Source: a bacterium BMS3Bbin08
GTDB taxonomy: Bacteria; Nitrospirota; Thermodesulfovibrionia; UBA6902; BMS3Bbin08
Reading direction: 5' to 3'
Assembly (NCBI GenBank): GCA_002897775.1
Contig: BDTR01000053.1
Location: 62,001 to 126,000 of the forward strand
Length of the DNA: 64,000 nt
Shown: one piece after another, positions 1 to 7,720 of the stretch
How the letters are laid out: each line of letters begins with the position of its first letter
How positions within the stretch are numbered: the stretch's first letter is position 1
Program-made: the position numbers and the translations under genes
The notes under the pieces: generated by a model
What the model was told of the DNA's origin: nothing
What the model saw: only the letters and a program-made list of their open reading frames with translations
Databases searched by the model: none

Positions 1-1
1 G

Positions 2-1270
2 CTATCAACTGCTCTGACGCCGAGAATTATATTTTGCGCTGAAGATATTCAAGGCTATATTACTATCCCCCGCGGATGCCTGGAAGACCTTGGAGAACTT
101 TTGACACTGAATAAAATAGCGTTTAATTTAAAGGATAAACGATTTAACGGAAACGATATCAATTATAATTTTTATGGAAAACTCACAGAAGCACAGGAAA
201 AGGCTTGCGATGAATTACTCAAACAGGAGTTTGGTATTTTTGTAGCACCGCCTGGCGTTGGCAAGACTGTTTTAGGAATCAATCTGCTTGTGTCAAGAAA
301 AGTAAATACACTTATACTTGTTCACCGTAAGCCGCTACTTGAACAATGGCGTACACAAATAGCTTCATTTTTGCAATTGCCAATAAAAGAAATAGGGCAA
401 ATTGGCGGCGGTAGAGATAAATCAACCAACATAATTGATGTTGCAATGATTCAAAGCCTTGACAAAAAAGAAGGGGTAGACAGAAGGATCAAAAATTACG
501 GGTATATTATCGTAGATGAATGTCATCATGTTTCAGCTTTTTCCTTTGAAAAGGTTATGATGGAGGCAAATGCTAAATACATAACTGGTTTAACTTCTAC
601 ACCATACAGACGCGATGGTCATCATCCAATCATCGCCATGCAGTGCGGACCGATACGGTATAAAATAATACGCAACAAATATGTTGACAGCAAACCTTTA
701 CAACACAAACTCATTAAGAGAATCACCGCCTTTTCCTGTTCATTCAATGATAAGGATAATATTCATACTCTGTGGCCACAGTTAATTGTAAATGAAGAGC
801 GAAACCAAATGATATTCAATGACATTCTTAAGGCTCTCGAAGATAAGCAATCACCGATAGTCTTAACGGAAAGAAAAGAGCATCTGGAGATACTAAAACA
901 AAAACTTGAAAATTTTGTTAAGAATATCATTATCCTGCATGGCGGAATGAGGGCGAAAAAAAGGAAAGAAATGATAGCAATGTTGACTGATATTCATGAT
1001 TCGGAAGAACGATTGATTTTAGCTACTGGTCAATATATTGGCGAAGGATTTGATGACCCAAGACTTGATACGCTCTTTCTGACAATGCCGTTTTCCTTCA
1101 GTGGGAAAATGATTCAATATGCAGGGAGACTCCATCGCCTTCATCCAGGTAAAACTGAGACAAAAATATATGATTACGTAGATGAAAGTATCCCTGTTCT
1201 GTCAAGAATGTATAAACGAAGACTTAAAGCGTATAGAGCATTGGGGTATGAGGAAAACATTCCGCAATAA
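2..1270 (+). CDS. C-terminal part of a primase-helicase-like SF2 helicase (TOTE-type), 5' end outside window
   Basis: The frame is open from base 2, so the first in-window start codon (TTG at 101) is not the true start and about 422 C-terminal residues are visible. Superfamily 2 helicase motifs are clear: Walker A PPGVGKT near base 250, motif II DECHH at 515-529, STPYRRDG, and motifs V/VI ending in QYAGRLHR. Just upstream of the helicase core, the read-through from base 2 gives RIIFCAED followed by IPRGCLEDL. I recognise this linker from proteins that place an archaeo-eukaryotic primase domain before the helicase (the TOTE conflict family). The primase part would lie outside the window. Such proteins are thought to act in conflict with mobile DNA. 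The helicase call is firm; the TOTE assignment is inferred from the linker. Confidence 0.8.
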   Translation, partial: LSTALTPRIIFCAEDIQGYITIPRGCLEDLGELLTLNKIAFNLKDKRFNGNDINYNFYGKLTEAQEKACDELLKQEFGIFVAPPGVGKTVLGINLLVSRKVNTLILVHRKPLLEQWRTQIASFLQLPIKEIGQIGGGRDKSTNIIDVAMIQSLDKKEGVDRRIKNYGYIIVDECHHVSAFSFEKVMMEANAKYITGLTSTPYRRDGHHPIIAMQCGPIRYKIIRNKYVDSKPLQHKLIKRITAFSCSFNDKDNIHTLWPQLIVNEERNQMIFNDILKALEDKQSPIVLTERKEHLEILKQKLENFVKNIIILHGGMRAKKRKEMIAMLTDIHDSEERLILATGQYIGEGFDDPRLDTLFLTMPFSFSGKMIQYAGRLHRLHPGKTETKIYDYVDESIPVLSRMYKRRLKAYRALGYEENIPQ

Positions 1271-1648
1271 AGAATACGCATTCCTTCGAATGGGAAGACA
1301 CACCCCGAAATATTCCGACAATGGCGGGAATACGGGGCCCCGAAATGTCGGGATTTCCGCTTTGCTACAACAGGCGCCGGGCGCTGAGAGACGGACTGCC
1401 TGTCACGTTTTGCAATGCACTACACGTGATAACTGTTCGGGTGGCTGATATTGGTTAATCTATACCCTGCTTTTCAAAGGCTTGGCAGTTTAAGCTTTTG
1501 AAATGCAGTATATACCGATTTTCTCAGGGAGTCCCCAGGGGGATGGAAGGGGCTGGCAAGTCTTAACTGGCAACGGCGTTGCCATTATTTAGCAAGGACT
1601 TTGACAGATATGTCTTGACAGCTTGGGTGGGCAAGGGGATATGGATAA
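1271..1648. other. Intergenic stretch without a recognised gene
   Basis: No convincing reading frame or RNA gene was seen. It holds one small perfect hairpin at 1339-1352 (CCCGA-AATG-TCGGG), the same type found at 7282, 7645 and 8602 in the island. The rest looks like decayed mobile-element sequence. Confidence 0.4.
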
Positions 1649-2131
1649 AATTCACGGGTAAGTGTTGCTTTACGTCCGTTTTGTAAGGCAACTCTTAGAC
1701 GTACTTCCGCATGGCAAACCCTTCAACTCTTTGTAAAAGGTATCTCTGAAAGAAAAGGAATTGAAAAAAATCTTTGGGCGAAAAAATTCATCAAAAATAT
1801 TATTTATTCAAAATCCGACATTCAAATAAATCTTTATTATTCAATCAGTTCTGACATTAGTGGTCACCCTTCGGGTAAGCACAATGAAAGGAATAATTAT
1901 TATTTAGATTCACTCACTTACCGCTCGTTATGCATTCAAAAATCTTCTGATTTTGTTGGGCGTTCTGACATGAGTCGGGGGAAACCCCTCGATGGGATTT
2001 CCCCCGACGGCTCTATTGCCGCAGTTTGTGATTCGCAGAATGGTAGCGCATTTAAAAGCGCTTCAAACTTTATCTCAATAATTCTACCAAATACGATACA
2101 CAAATGTAAAAAAAGAAATTTAAGGAAATAA
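1649..2131 (+). pseudogene. Decayed 3' end of a probable serine recombinase
   Basis: From the stop before 1649 to TAA at 2129-2131 the frame is open for 160 codons but has no ATG or GTG before codon ~107, so it looks like a gene tail without its 5' part. The first half (LQLFVKGISERKGIEKN, then WAKKFIKNIIYSK and DIQINLYYS) resembles the alternating basic/beta tail of large serine recombinases. The last residues, ILPNTIHKCKKRN, look like C-termini I associate with recombinases of uncultured bacteria. The final ~31 codons lie inside the 292-bp repeat and recur in the opposite arm. No catalytic serine domain is present. Coding evidence is moderate and the family is inferred from weak similarity only. 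Confidence 0.4.
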
Positions 2132-2330
2132 GCCCCACCCTCCCGCTGTCTCGGTGCTCGGACTCCAGCCAGCCTATCGGCTGTCTTCCGTTCCCTGCGC
2201 TCCGAGCCTGCCTCCCTTATCGGTCTGCCCTGCCTGCAAAGATTATTAAAACTAAATTAAGGTGCAGGCAAGGCAGTTATGCGTCCTCCAACCGAGCAAA
2301 TATTATTTATATTTTCACATGGGGGCGTCG
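2039..2330 (+). repeat. Left arm of a 292-bp inverted repeat
   Basis: This segment matches the reverse complement of 7330-7621 over its full length with four mismatches and no gaps by manual alignment. It contains the last codons and stop of the recombinase-like remnant, then about 200 bp of GC-rich non-coding sequence. The arms bracket the vsr-methyltransferase-nuclease-lexA module. No target-site duplication is visible at the outer edges. Confidence 0.97.
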
Positions 2331-2360
2331 TAGAAAATTCGTTGAAAAAGCACATTAGGA

Positions 2361-2382
2361 ATAAATAAACATTTTTATTTAT
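2361..2382 (+). promoter_or_regulatory. AT-rich hairpin in the vsr leader
   Basis: A 9-bp stem (ATAAATAAA / TTTATTTAT) with a CATT loop ends nine bases before the vsr ATG. A TTGAAA hexamer lies just upstream near 2342. No Shine-Dalgarno is visible, so the hairpin may sit in a very short leader or mark the -10 region. Function is unproven. Confidence 0.35.
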
Positions 2383-2391
2383 ACTTAAAAC

Positions 2392-2802
2392 ATGGTTGAT
2401 CACTTAACACCACAAATGAGAAGCTGGAATATGTCACGTATCCAATCAAAAAATACTACTCCCGAAAAAACGGTTAGATCACTGCTCCATCAGATGGGAT
2501 ACCGATTCAGGCTGCATCGTAAAAAACTGTCCGGCAAACCGGATATTATTCTGCCTAAATATAAAAGTGTTGTTTTTGTTCACGGATGTTTCTGGCACCG
2601 GCACAAAAACTGTAAAGATGCAACTACACCCAAATCAAATACTGCTTTCTGGAAAAAGAAATTCAAATTGAATGTTGAAAGGGATAAAAAAAATCAGAAA
2701 GAACTTCATAGGCAGGGATGGAAATTAATTATTATATGGCAATGTGAAATAATAGATTTACAGAGATTAGCGCTAAAACTGAAGCGCAAGCTGATAATCT
2801 AA
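2392..2802 (+). CDS. vsr: Very-short-patch repair endonuclease Vsr
   Basis: Vsr nicks DNA next to T:G mismatches that arise when 5-methylcytosine deaminates, protecting sequences methylated by C5-cytosine methyltransferases. The 136-aa protein has the family layout: TPQMRSWNMSRIQSKNT at the N-terminus, catalytic Asp51 in GKPDIILP, His64 and His69 in HGCFWHRH, and zinc ligands Cys66, His71, Cys74 and Cys118. Asp51 falls at the same residue number as in E. coli Vsr. It is transcribed towards the methyltransferase operon and its last 30 bases overlap the 3' end of the convergent methyltransferase at 2773. Presence beside two C5 methyltransferases fits its known partnership. Confidence 0.95.
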   Translation: MVDHLTPQMRSWNMSRIQSKNTTPEKTVRSLLHQMGYRFRLHRKKLSGKPDIILPKYKSVVFVHGCFWHRHKNCKDATTPKSNTAFWKKKFKLNVERDKKNQKELHRQGWKLIIIWQCEIIDLQRLALKLKRKLII

Positions 2803-3792
2803 ATCTTTTCCCCGTATTGTTCCTTTTTCCCGATCATCTAACTGCTGCTGAATACTACGAAAAACATGCCACATTACGACAGGCGCAATTGCATTTCCAA
2901 GCGCCTTATACTGCTGGAACTCAGCTCCAACCAGTTTGAAATCTTCATGGAAAGATTGTATCCTTGCTACTTCTCTAGGGGTAAAACGACGATATTTCCC
3001 TCCGATTTTTAAAACAGGATCAGTACTGTTCAAGCTAATTTTAGCCAGATGTGAATTTACCGTATTACATGGCTGATTAATGTCCTGAGCACGCCCTTTA
3101 TTCATTTTCTCTCTAACCCTCATCATTCCATCTACAGCTCGTCTGGAGAAAAAATATTTTCCATCTATTTCATTCTCTAAAGCTCCTTTTAGAGGTACAA
3201 AATTATCTGAATTATCATTATACTCAGGAAAAACAGGATATATACCTAAATCGTTCCTGAAACCTACGATAAAAACTCGCTCTCTTTTTTGAGGTACTCC
3301 AAACCAGGCCGCATTTAAAATTTTATAGTTTACTTCATACCCGCATTCTCTGAATTCTTTTAAAACCAATGGAAAAGCTTTTTTATTATTAGCAGATAAC
3401 AGTCCCTTTACATTCTCAGCGATAAAACATATCGGCTGTTTATCTCTTAAAACCCTGGCAACCTCAAAAAATAATTTTCCCAATGGGGTCCTACAACCCA
3501 ATCTTGGAGGATTCTGGGCTATGACCGAAAAGGATTGGCAGGGAAATCCTGCAGTTAAGATATCATGATCGGGGATTTCGTCTGAACTTATATTTCTTAT
3601 ATCGCGGGGGTCAACTGTTAAATTGAAATTTGCTTCAAATATATCCCTAGCGCCCCCTTCAATATCGTTAGCATATACCACTACCGCATTATTTCTAGTG
3701 TAATACGTATTATTAAAAGTAAAACCGCCCTCAATTCCAACATCAGTACCACCACAACCGCAAAACAAAGAAGCTAGTTTTAATTTTTCCAT
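2773..3792 (-). CDS. DNA C5-cytosine methyltransferase (second of two)
   Basis: It transfers methyl from S-adenosylmethionine to C5 of cytosine in the restriction site. From the chosen start (339 aa) the conserved blocks are in order: LFCGCGG (motif I), AGFPCQSFS with catalytic Cys85 (IV), ENVKGL (VI), FGVPQKRERVFIVG (VIII) and YKALGNAIAP (X). I chose ATG 3792 because GAGG lies ten bases upstream and the protein then begins MEKLKLASLF, normal for the family; a start at 3819 would overlap the nuclease gene by 40 bases. The chosen start still overlaps the nuclease stop by 13 bases, which suggests translational coupling. Confidence 0.94.
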   Translation of the reverse strand: MEKLKLASLFCGCGGTDVGIEGGFTFNNTYYTRNNAVVVYANDIEGGARDIFEANFNLTVDPRDIRNISSDEIPDHDILTAGFPCQSFSVIAQNPPRLGCRTPLGKLFFEVARVLRDKQPICFIAENVKGLLSANNKKAFPLVLKEFRECGYEVNYKILNAAWFGVPQKRERVFIVGFRNDLGIYPVFPEYNDNSDNFVPLKGALENEIDGKYFFSRRAVDGMMRVREKMNKGRAQDINQPCNTVNSHLAKISLNSTDPVLKIGGKYRRFTPREVARIQSFHEDFKLVGAEFQQYKALGNAIAPVVMWHVFRSIQQQLDDREKGTIRGKDLDYQLALQF

Positions 3793-5153
3793 TCTAATAA
3801 ATCCTCGAAAGTTCCACAATTATCATTAAATATAATATCGGCACCATCCCTAGGAACCATTTTCAACAATGACTGTTTATATTTTCCTACAGGATCACGA
3901 ATCAGAAAAAGTTGCTTACCTGCTTGATCTGTTATTTGGAGCCGATAGATATAATATCTTTCACCCAAAGTTTCAGCTGCAACCCATTCATTTGTTGTTA
4001 GATGAAATCTTTGGAACGTTAAAGAAGATCTGCTAATTGAACTTTTGACTTCGACATATCGTTTGCTTTCGTCAACTTCAACTGATTGAATATCATAACC
4101 GACAGCTAATACATTAGGTATTAAATTAATTAAGTGTTGTAAGTCGCTTCGCCCTTCTTTTTTGATGCGAAGTTTTTCATGTACTAGCGCTAAAGCTTCA
4201 CCAGCATCACCAATTTTTTTTGTATGCGCAGGTAATCCCTTGCCTTTTTTACCAAGAAACGTTAATTGCTGACTTATTATTTCATCTCCAATTGGCACGG
4301 TTACATCTTCACCCACAAATTTCATTCCTATCATGGTTGTATACTCAAACCACTTTGGGCGTAGGTTAGAAACCTCTTCATTTGCAGAACACCTTTCATA
4401 CAATTTAAAGAAATGCTTGGATTGTGCTAATTTCTCCAGAAAAGTTCTGCCATCTTTTCTGGGGTAATAGTAACGGTCATTATCTTTACTAAACAGGCGT
4501 GCCCACTCCATATAATCCATAATATCTTTAGCGTAACGAACTACGTCACCAGTGCTATCATATTCCACAGATGATCTTCGATTTCTATTGATTCTCTTGT
4601 AGGTATCTTGAATCGATTCTAGCCCTTTGGTTACTCTAAGGTCGTTTAAAACACAGTGGCAAAACTCTAAATCACTTATTTTGGCTGGCGTATCTTTGAT
4701 TTCTTCTTGATATAGAATAAACTGGGCTAACCATCTGCATGGATGAAAGGAAATACCGGCATCAACAATTTTTAGAATTTCATGAGACTTTAAATGGCCA
4801 CCAGGATATTGGAAGAATGAAACAAATTGTCTAAAAAACCGAACAAAATCCAAATCGCTTGATAAAGAACGAGCTATATCGGTTGCATAAGTAATATCGG
4901 ACTCCTCAATAAAAAATCCGAATAAAGAGGATATTTCTGTGCGCCAGTTAGCAATAGTCTTTGGAGTAGAGAGTGCGTTACCCTTAAAGCCCCGTAAAGC
5001 ATCATCCAGCCTTTTCTTAAATTCCCGGGGATCTTCTTTGTCTATTTCGGAGACTGCAAAAGAGACATATCCAAGGACATCTTCCATGTCGTTTTTAAAA
5101 CGGGGTCTAGGCTGATGGAGGCGGAAGCAATTACTTTTTGGGGTGTGATACAT
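3780..5153 (-). CDS. Restriction endonuclease with C-terminal DUF3883-like nuclease domain
   Basis: This 457-aa protein lies between two C5 methyltransferases, the usual place for the cutting subunit of a type II system. Its C-terminal ~130 residues look like DUF3883, a PD-(D/E)XK-related nuclease domain: GDAGEALALVHEKL leads in, then GYDIQSVE and RYVEVKSS (residues ~365-372) supply the probable D...ExK metal site. The N-terminal ~300 residues are mostly helical and I do not recognise them; they probably read the DNA site. The gene starts two bases after the upstream methyltransferase stop, with AAGGAG eleven bases before ATG. The specific recognition sequence cannot be told from sequence alone. 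Confidence 0.8.
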   Translation of the reverse strand: MYHTPKSNCFRLHQPRPRFKNDMEDVLGYVSFAVSEIDKEDPREFKKRLDDALRGFKGNALSTPKTIANWRTEISSLFGFFIEESDITYATDIARSLSSDLDFVRFFRQFVSFFQYPGGHLKSHEILKIVDAGISFHPCRWLAQFILYQEEIKDTPAKISDLEFCHCVLNDLRVTKGLESIQDTYKRINRNRRSSVEYDSTGDVVRYAKDIMDYMEWARLFSKDNDRYYYPRKDGRTFLEKLAQSKHFFKLYERCSANEEVSNLRPKWFEYTTMIGMKFVGEDVTVPIGDEIISQQLTFLGKKGKGLPAHTKKIGDAGEALALVHEKLRIKKEGRSDLQHLINLIPNVLAVGYDIQSVEVDESKRYVEVKSSISRSSLTFQRFHLTTNEWVAAETLGERYYIYRLQITDQAGKQLFLIRDPVGKYKQSLLKMVPRDGADIIFNDNCGTFEDLLEWKN

Positions 5154-5155
5154 AT

Positions 5156-6220
5156 TTATAAATACTCCTTAAGTTTCCTAGCTATAGCTTTTGCCAATAT
5201 CGGAGGAACTGCGTTACCTGCCTGCCTGTACTGCTCTGATTTATTGCCGTAAAAAACAAATGTATCCGGGAATGATTGTACTCTCGCGTTTTCTCTAACC
5301 GTTAAAACTCTGTTATATTTATAATGGAAATGATGCCGGTGCCCCGTATCAACAGTCAGTGCAGGTTTTTTACTATCATATCTGGTAAATGCCACATGAA
5401 AATTTCTGACATTTCTATAACTGTCCGGCAAGTTCTTATAATTACCCCCTTCCGGGACCATAGAAATAACTTTTCTGGTTTGCTCCGAATGATTTGTCCC
5501 TATATGGTTTCTAATATTTTCAGATTTACTTCTGCTGCGTTTTTGGTAAATGTTTGATGGTTTTGTATTATAAACAGCCGGGTCGGTTCCCAAACCATCT
5601 ATCAACGAAGGAAGATCGGACAAAGCATCTTTACATGTTACAAAATCCTTTTCATGTAATTTGGGCACAGGGAAATCAAAAAAATGTTTCCTTAATCCGA
5701 CAAAAACAACCCTTTTTCGCAACTGCGGCACCCCGAATTCAGCCGCATTCAATATTTTATAAGTAACTTTATACCCGATTTTTTCGAATTCATAAATAAT
5801 TCTATCCTTAATCTGCCCCTTGTAAAGAGATATCAGACCGGGAACATTTTCGATTATAAATGCCTTTGGCCGGAAACAATCTACATAATTTATAAATGAT
5901 ACATACAATCTATTTCTGGGATCATTGAATTTTCTTGGGCCGGAAAGTGAAAAGCCTTGACATGGAGGCCCGCCAATAATAACATCAACTTTCTTCTTCC
6001 CGATAATTTTTGCAATTTTACTCTTTGAGACCTTAGTGACATCTTTGTTTATAATTTTTGAATCGTGATGGTTTTTCTGGAAAGTTTTCAAAGCAGCGGA
6101 ATCATTATCAATGCCTAGCATTACTTTATATTCTTCCTCGGAAAATCCGTAAGACAACCCCCCTGCACCGCAAAACAAATCTATCACAGTAAAACAACCA
6201 TTGCTTTTTTTATCAGTCAT
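5156..6220 (-). CDS. DNA C5-cytosine methyltransferase (first of two)
   Basis: A 354-aa C5-cytosine methyltransferase with DLFCGAGGLSYGF (motif I), GGPPCQGFS with catalytic Cys87 (IV), ENVPGL (VI), FGVPQLRKRVVFVG (VIII) and RQAGNAVPP (X). The target-recognition region between VIII and X differs clearly from that of the methyltransferase at 2773, so the two probably read different sequences or different strands of one asymmetric site. It follows lexA on the same strand after 84 bases and leads directly into the nuclease gene. A putative extended -10 element at 6249-6257 could let it be expressed without the lexA promoter. Confidence 0.95.
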   Translation of the reverse strand: MTDKKSNGCFTVIDLFCGAGGLSYGFSEEEYKVMLGIDNDSAALKTFQKNHHDSKIINKDVTKVSKSKIAKIIGKKKVDVIIGGPPCQGFSLSGPRKFNDPRNRLYVSFINYVDCFRPKAFIIENVPGLISLYKGQIKDRIIYEFEKIGYKVTYKILNAAEFGVPQLRKRVVFVGLRKHFFDFPVPKLHEKDFVTCKDALSDLPSLIDGLGTDPAVYNTKPSNIYQKRSRSKSENIRNHIGTNHSEQTRKVISMVPEGGNYKNLPDSYRNVRNFHVAFTRYDSKKPALTVDTGHRHHFHYKYNRVLTVRENARVQSFPDTFVFYGNKSEQYRQAGNAVPPILAKAIARKLKEYL

Positions 6221-6248
6221 TTTGACTCACCGGTAATTAAATTGTTTA

Positions 6249-6257
6249 ATTATATCA
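6249..6257 (-). promoter_or_regulatory. Possible extended -10 promoter for the methyltransferase-nuclease operon
   Basis: On the minus strand the lexA-methyltransferase gap reads TGATATAAT, an extended -10 box (TG-n-TATAAT) about 29 bases before the methyltransferase ATG. The matching -35 region (6272-6277) is poor. It would give methylation independent of the SOS-controlled lexA promoter. Confidence 0.45.
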
Positions 6258-6304
6258 AATATGTTCCTAAAATTATGATAAATAACATAAAAAACCCCTG
6301 CCTT

Positions 6305-6937
6305 TTATATTTTTCTTATCACACCTTCTATCTTGCCAATTATGCTAACATTACTTTCTCTTGGGTCCACAATTATTGGCTCCATGGTGTCATTCTCAGG
6401 TTGTAGCCTTATCTTGTTTTTTTCTTTGTAGAATCTTTTAACTGTTGCTTCATCTTCTATTAATGCAACTACCATCTCTCCCTGCTCTGCTGTTGGTTGT
6501 TGGCGAACTAAAACAAAATCTCCATCAAGAACCCCGGCATTAACCATGCTTGTGCCTTTTACTCTCAAAACAAACATTCCTCTATTATTTCGTGCAAGAG
6601 ATTTATCGACAAATATTGTACCCTCTACATTCTCCTCTGCAAGTATTGGCGTGCCTGCAGACACTCTTCCTACTATGGGCACCTCTGTAACGCTATCGTT
6701 GTTATTCCTTAGGGATGTGGATTTTAAAATTTCAAGACCCCTTGATTTATGGGGACGGCGAGCGATGTATCCCTTTCGTTCGAGAGCTTCAAGGTGATCC
6801 TTAACAGCATTAGGGGATTTAAAAAAAAAATTCTCCTGAATTTCAGGAATAGAGGGTGGATATCCGAATTTATCTATATTAGAAAGGATAAACTCAAATA
6901 TTTGTTGTTGGCGTTTTGTAAGTACTGAATTTCCCAT
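6305..6937 (-). CDS. lexA: LexA SOS-response repressor / self-cleaving peptidase S24
   Basis: LexA represses SOS genes and cleaves itself when stimulated by RecA filaments. The 210-aa protein has an N-terminal winged helix (residues 1-70, with TKRQQQIFEFI and FGYPPSIPEI), the cleavage site Ala94-Gly95 in GRVSAGTP, the nucleophile Ser130 in GTSM and the general-base Lys167 in TVKRFY, each about ten residues later than in E. coli LexA. A perfect SOS box sits in its own promoter. It lies inside the inverted repeats, upstream of and co-directional with the methyltransferase and nuclease genes. It could be the host's main LexA or an island-borne copy; no recA is in view. Confidence 0.93.
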   Translation of the reverse strand: MGNSVLTKRQQQIFEFILSNIDKFGYPPSIPEIQENFFFKSPNAVKDHLEALERKGYIARRPHKSRGLEILKSTSLRNNNDSVTEVPIVGRVSAGTPILAEENVEGTIFVDKSLARNNRGMFVLRVKGTSMVNAGVLDGDFVLVRQQPTAEQGEMVVALIEDEATVKRFYKEKNKIRLQPENDTMEPIIVDPRESNVSIIGKIEGVIRKI

Positions 6938-6965
6938 ATATTTTACCCTTTATGTAACCATCACA

Positions 6966-6994
6966 ACTATACTGTAAATATTTACAGTTGTCAA
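6966..6994 (-). promoter_or_regulatory. lexA promoter, TTGACA-N17-TATAGT
   Basis: On the minus strand a consensus -35 box TTGACA (6989-6994) is separated by exactly 17 bases from a near-consensus -10 box TATAGT (6966-6971). The ATG follows 28 bases later, with AAAGGG as a likely ribosome site. The spacer is filled by the LexA box. Confidence 0.9.
6972..6987 (-). promoter_or_regulatory. LexA operator (SOS box)
   Basis: CTGTAAATATTTACAG is a perfect 16-base palindrome matching the proteobacterial CTGT-N8-ACAG consensus; the symmetry extends to 18 bases (6971-6988). It occupies the promoter spacer, so bound LexA would block RNA polymerase, giving autoregulation and possibly SOS control of the downstream restriction genes. 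Confidence 0.93.
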
Positions 6995-7034
6995 GTTTTT
7001 TTGCTCATAGCTTATTAAAAAAAAGGGGGGGGGT

Positions 7035-7314
7035 AGTCACACAAAGGGTGATGCGGAAGACCCGAAGAGGCTGAAGCCGGCCGGCTGTGACTGCTGGGAG
7101 GGTGGAGGTAATATTCATCAAATAGCACGTAGCCAGGCAATAGCCAGGACAAAAGTCTTCCGAAGAAGTCGGGATGTCTTTTGGTGCTATGTCCTTTATG
7201 CCTTTCTAAGGCATAAGGGTGATGAATATTTTAAGGTGGTGGCAATTCTAAAGGGTGGCAGGGCGGGGAATGCGGCTCAGGCCCGATTTATCGGGAAGCG
7301 GACGAAACCGAGCC
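7035..7314 (+). ncRNA. Candidate structured RNA or folded DNA element of unknown type
   Basis: This gene-free stretch holds several nested complementary arms. A 5' stem pairs 7035-7041 with 7086-7092. An 11-bp stem pairs 7110-7120 with 7220-7230 and encloses a second stem (7122-7128 with 7184-7190), an inner stem (7150-7155 with 7178-7183) and a 9-bp hairpin (7196-7204 with 7208-7216), forming a three-way junction. A 3' stem pairs 7274-7278 with 7310-7314 around the hairpin 7282-7295. I matched no known RNA family. It lies between the lexA promoter and the right repeat arm. Strand is uncertain because the pairing works on either strand. Confidence 0.45.
7282..7295. repeat. Small hairpin CCCGA-TTTA-TCGGG
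   Basis: Five-base stem with a four-base loop, one of four such hairpins in the island (others at 1339, 7645 and 8602), each with the same stem and a different or related loop. Confidence 0.6.
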
Positions 7315-7329
7315 AGTCTTCCTTATTAG

Positions 7330-7621
7330 CGACGCCCCCATGTGAAAATATAAATAATATTTGCTCGGTTGGAGGACGCATAACTGCCTTGCCTGCACCT
7401 TAATTTCATTTTAATAATCTTTGCAGGCAGGGCAGACCGATAAGGGAGGCAGGCTCGGAGCGCAGGGAACGGAAGACAGCCGATAGGCTGGCTGGAGTCT
7501 GAGCACCGAGACAGCGGGAGGGTGGGGCTTATTTCCTTAAATTTCTCTTTTTACATTTGTGTATCGTATTTGGTAGAATTATTGAGATAAAGTTTGAAGC
7601 GCTTTTAAATGCGCTACCATT
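7330..7621 (-). repeat. Right arm of the 292-bp inverted repeat
   Basis: Reverse complement of 2039-2330 with four mismatches and no gaps by manual alignment. Read on the minus strand it again carries the recombinase-like C-terminal codons and their TAA stop (7529-7531). Confidence 0.97.
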
Positions 7622-7672
7622 TATTTTATAATCCCCGAGGTCGTCCCGAAATGTCGGGGCATCGCCTACCAT
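7529..7672 (-). pseudogene. Second copy of the recombinase-like C-terminal tail
   Basis: On the minus strand, ATG 7672 opens a 47-codon frame ending at TAA 7529-7531. Its last ~31 residues (NGSAFKSASNF, then ILPNTIHKCKKRN) equal the tail at 1649-2131, but the upstream residues MVGDAPTFRDDLG are encoded by the dispersed 41-bp repeat and are unrelated. It is therefore a fragment made by duplication, not a working gene. Confidence 0.45.
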
Positions 7673-7677
7673 TTACT
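7637..7677 (+). repeat. 41-bp direct repeat, copy 1
   Basis: Begins GAGGTCGTCCC and ends CGCCTACCATTTACT. Copy 2 at 8594-8634 matches 38 of 41 bases by eye. The two copies bracket the NYN-domain gene. A short piece of the same motif (GAGGTCGTCCC) recurs at 11569-11579. Confidence 0.9.
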
Positions 7678-7720
7678 AAAGTAGCGAGCAAAGAGTAGAG
7701 AGTAGCAAGAAAAGAAGCAA

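Noticed and set aside
1182..1448. 88-codon frame overlapping the helicase end
   Set aside because: Out of frame with the helicase, low-complexity product, no ribosome site or family match.
7196..7314. Hammerhead-type ribozyme suggested by GATGA and CGAAAC
   Set aside because: The required CUGANGA core and matching third stem are not present in the right order on either strand.
2030..7630. Transposon with terminal repeats and target-site duplication
   Set aside because: No transposase lies between the arms and no flanking duplication is seen at the outer edges.
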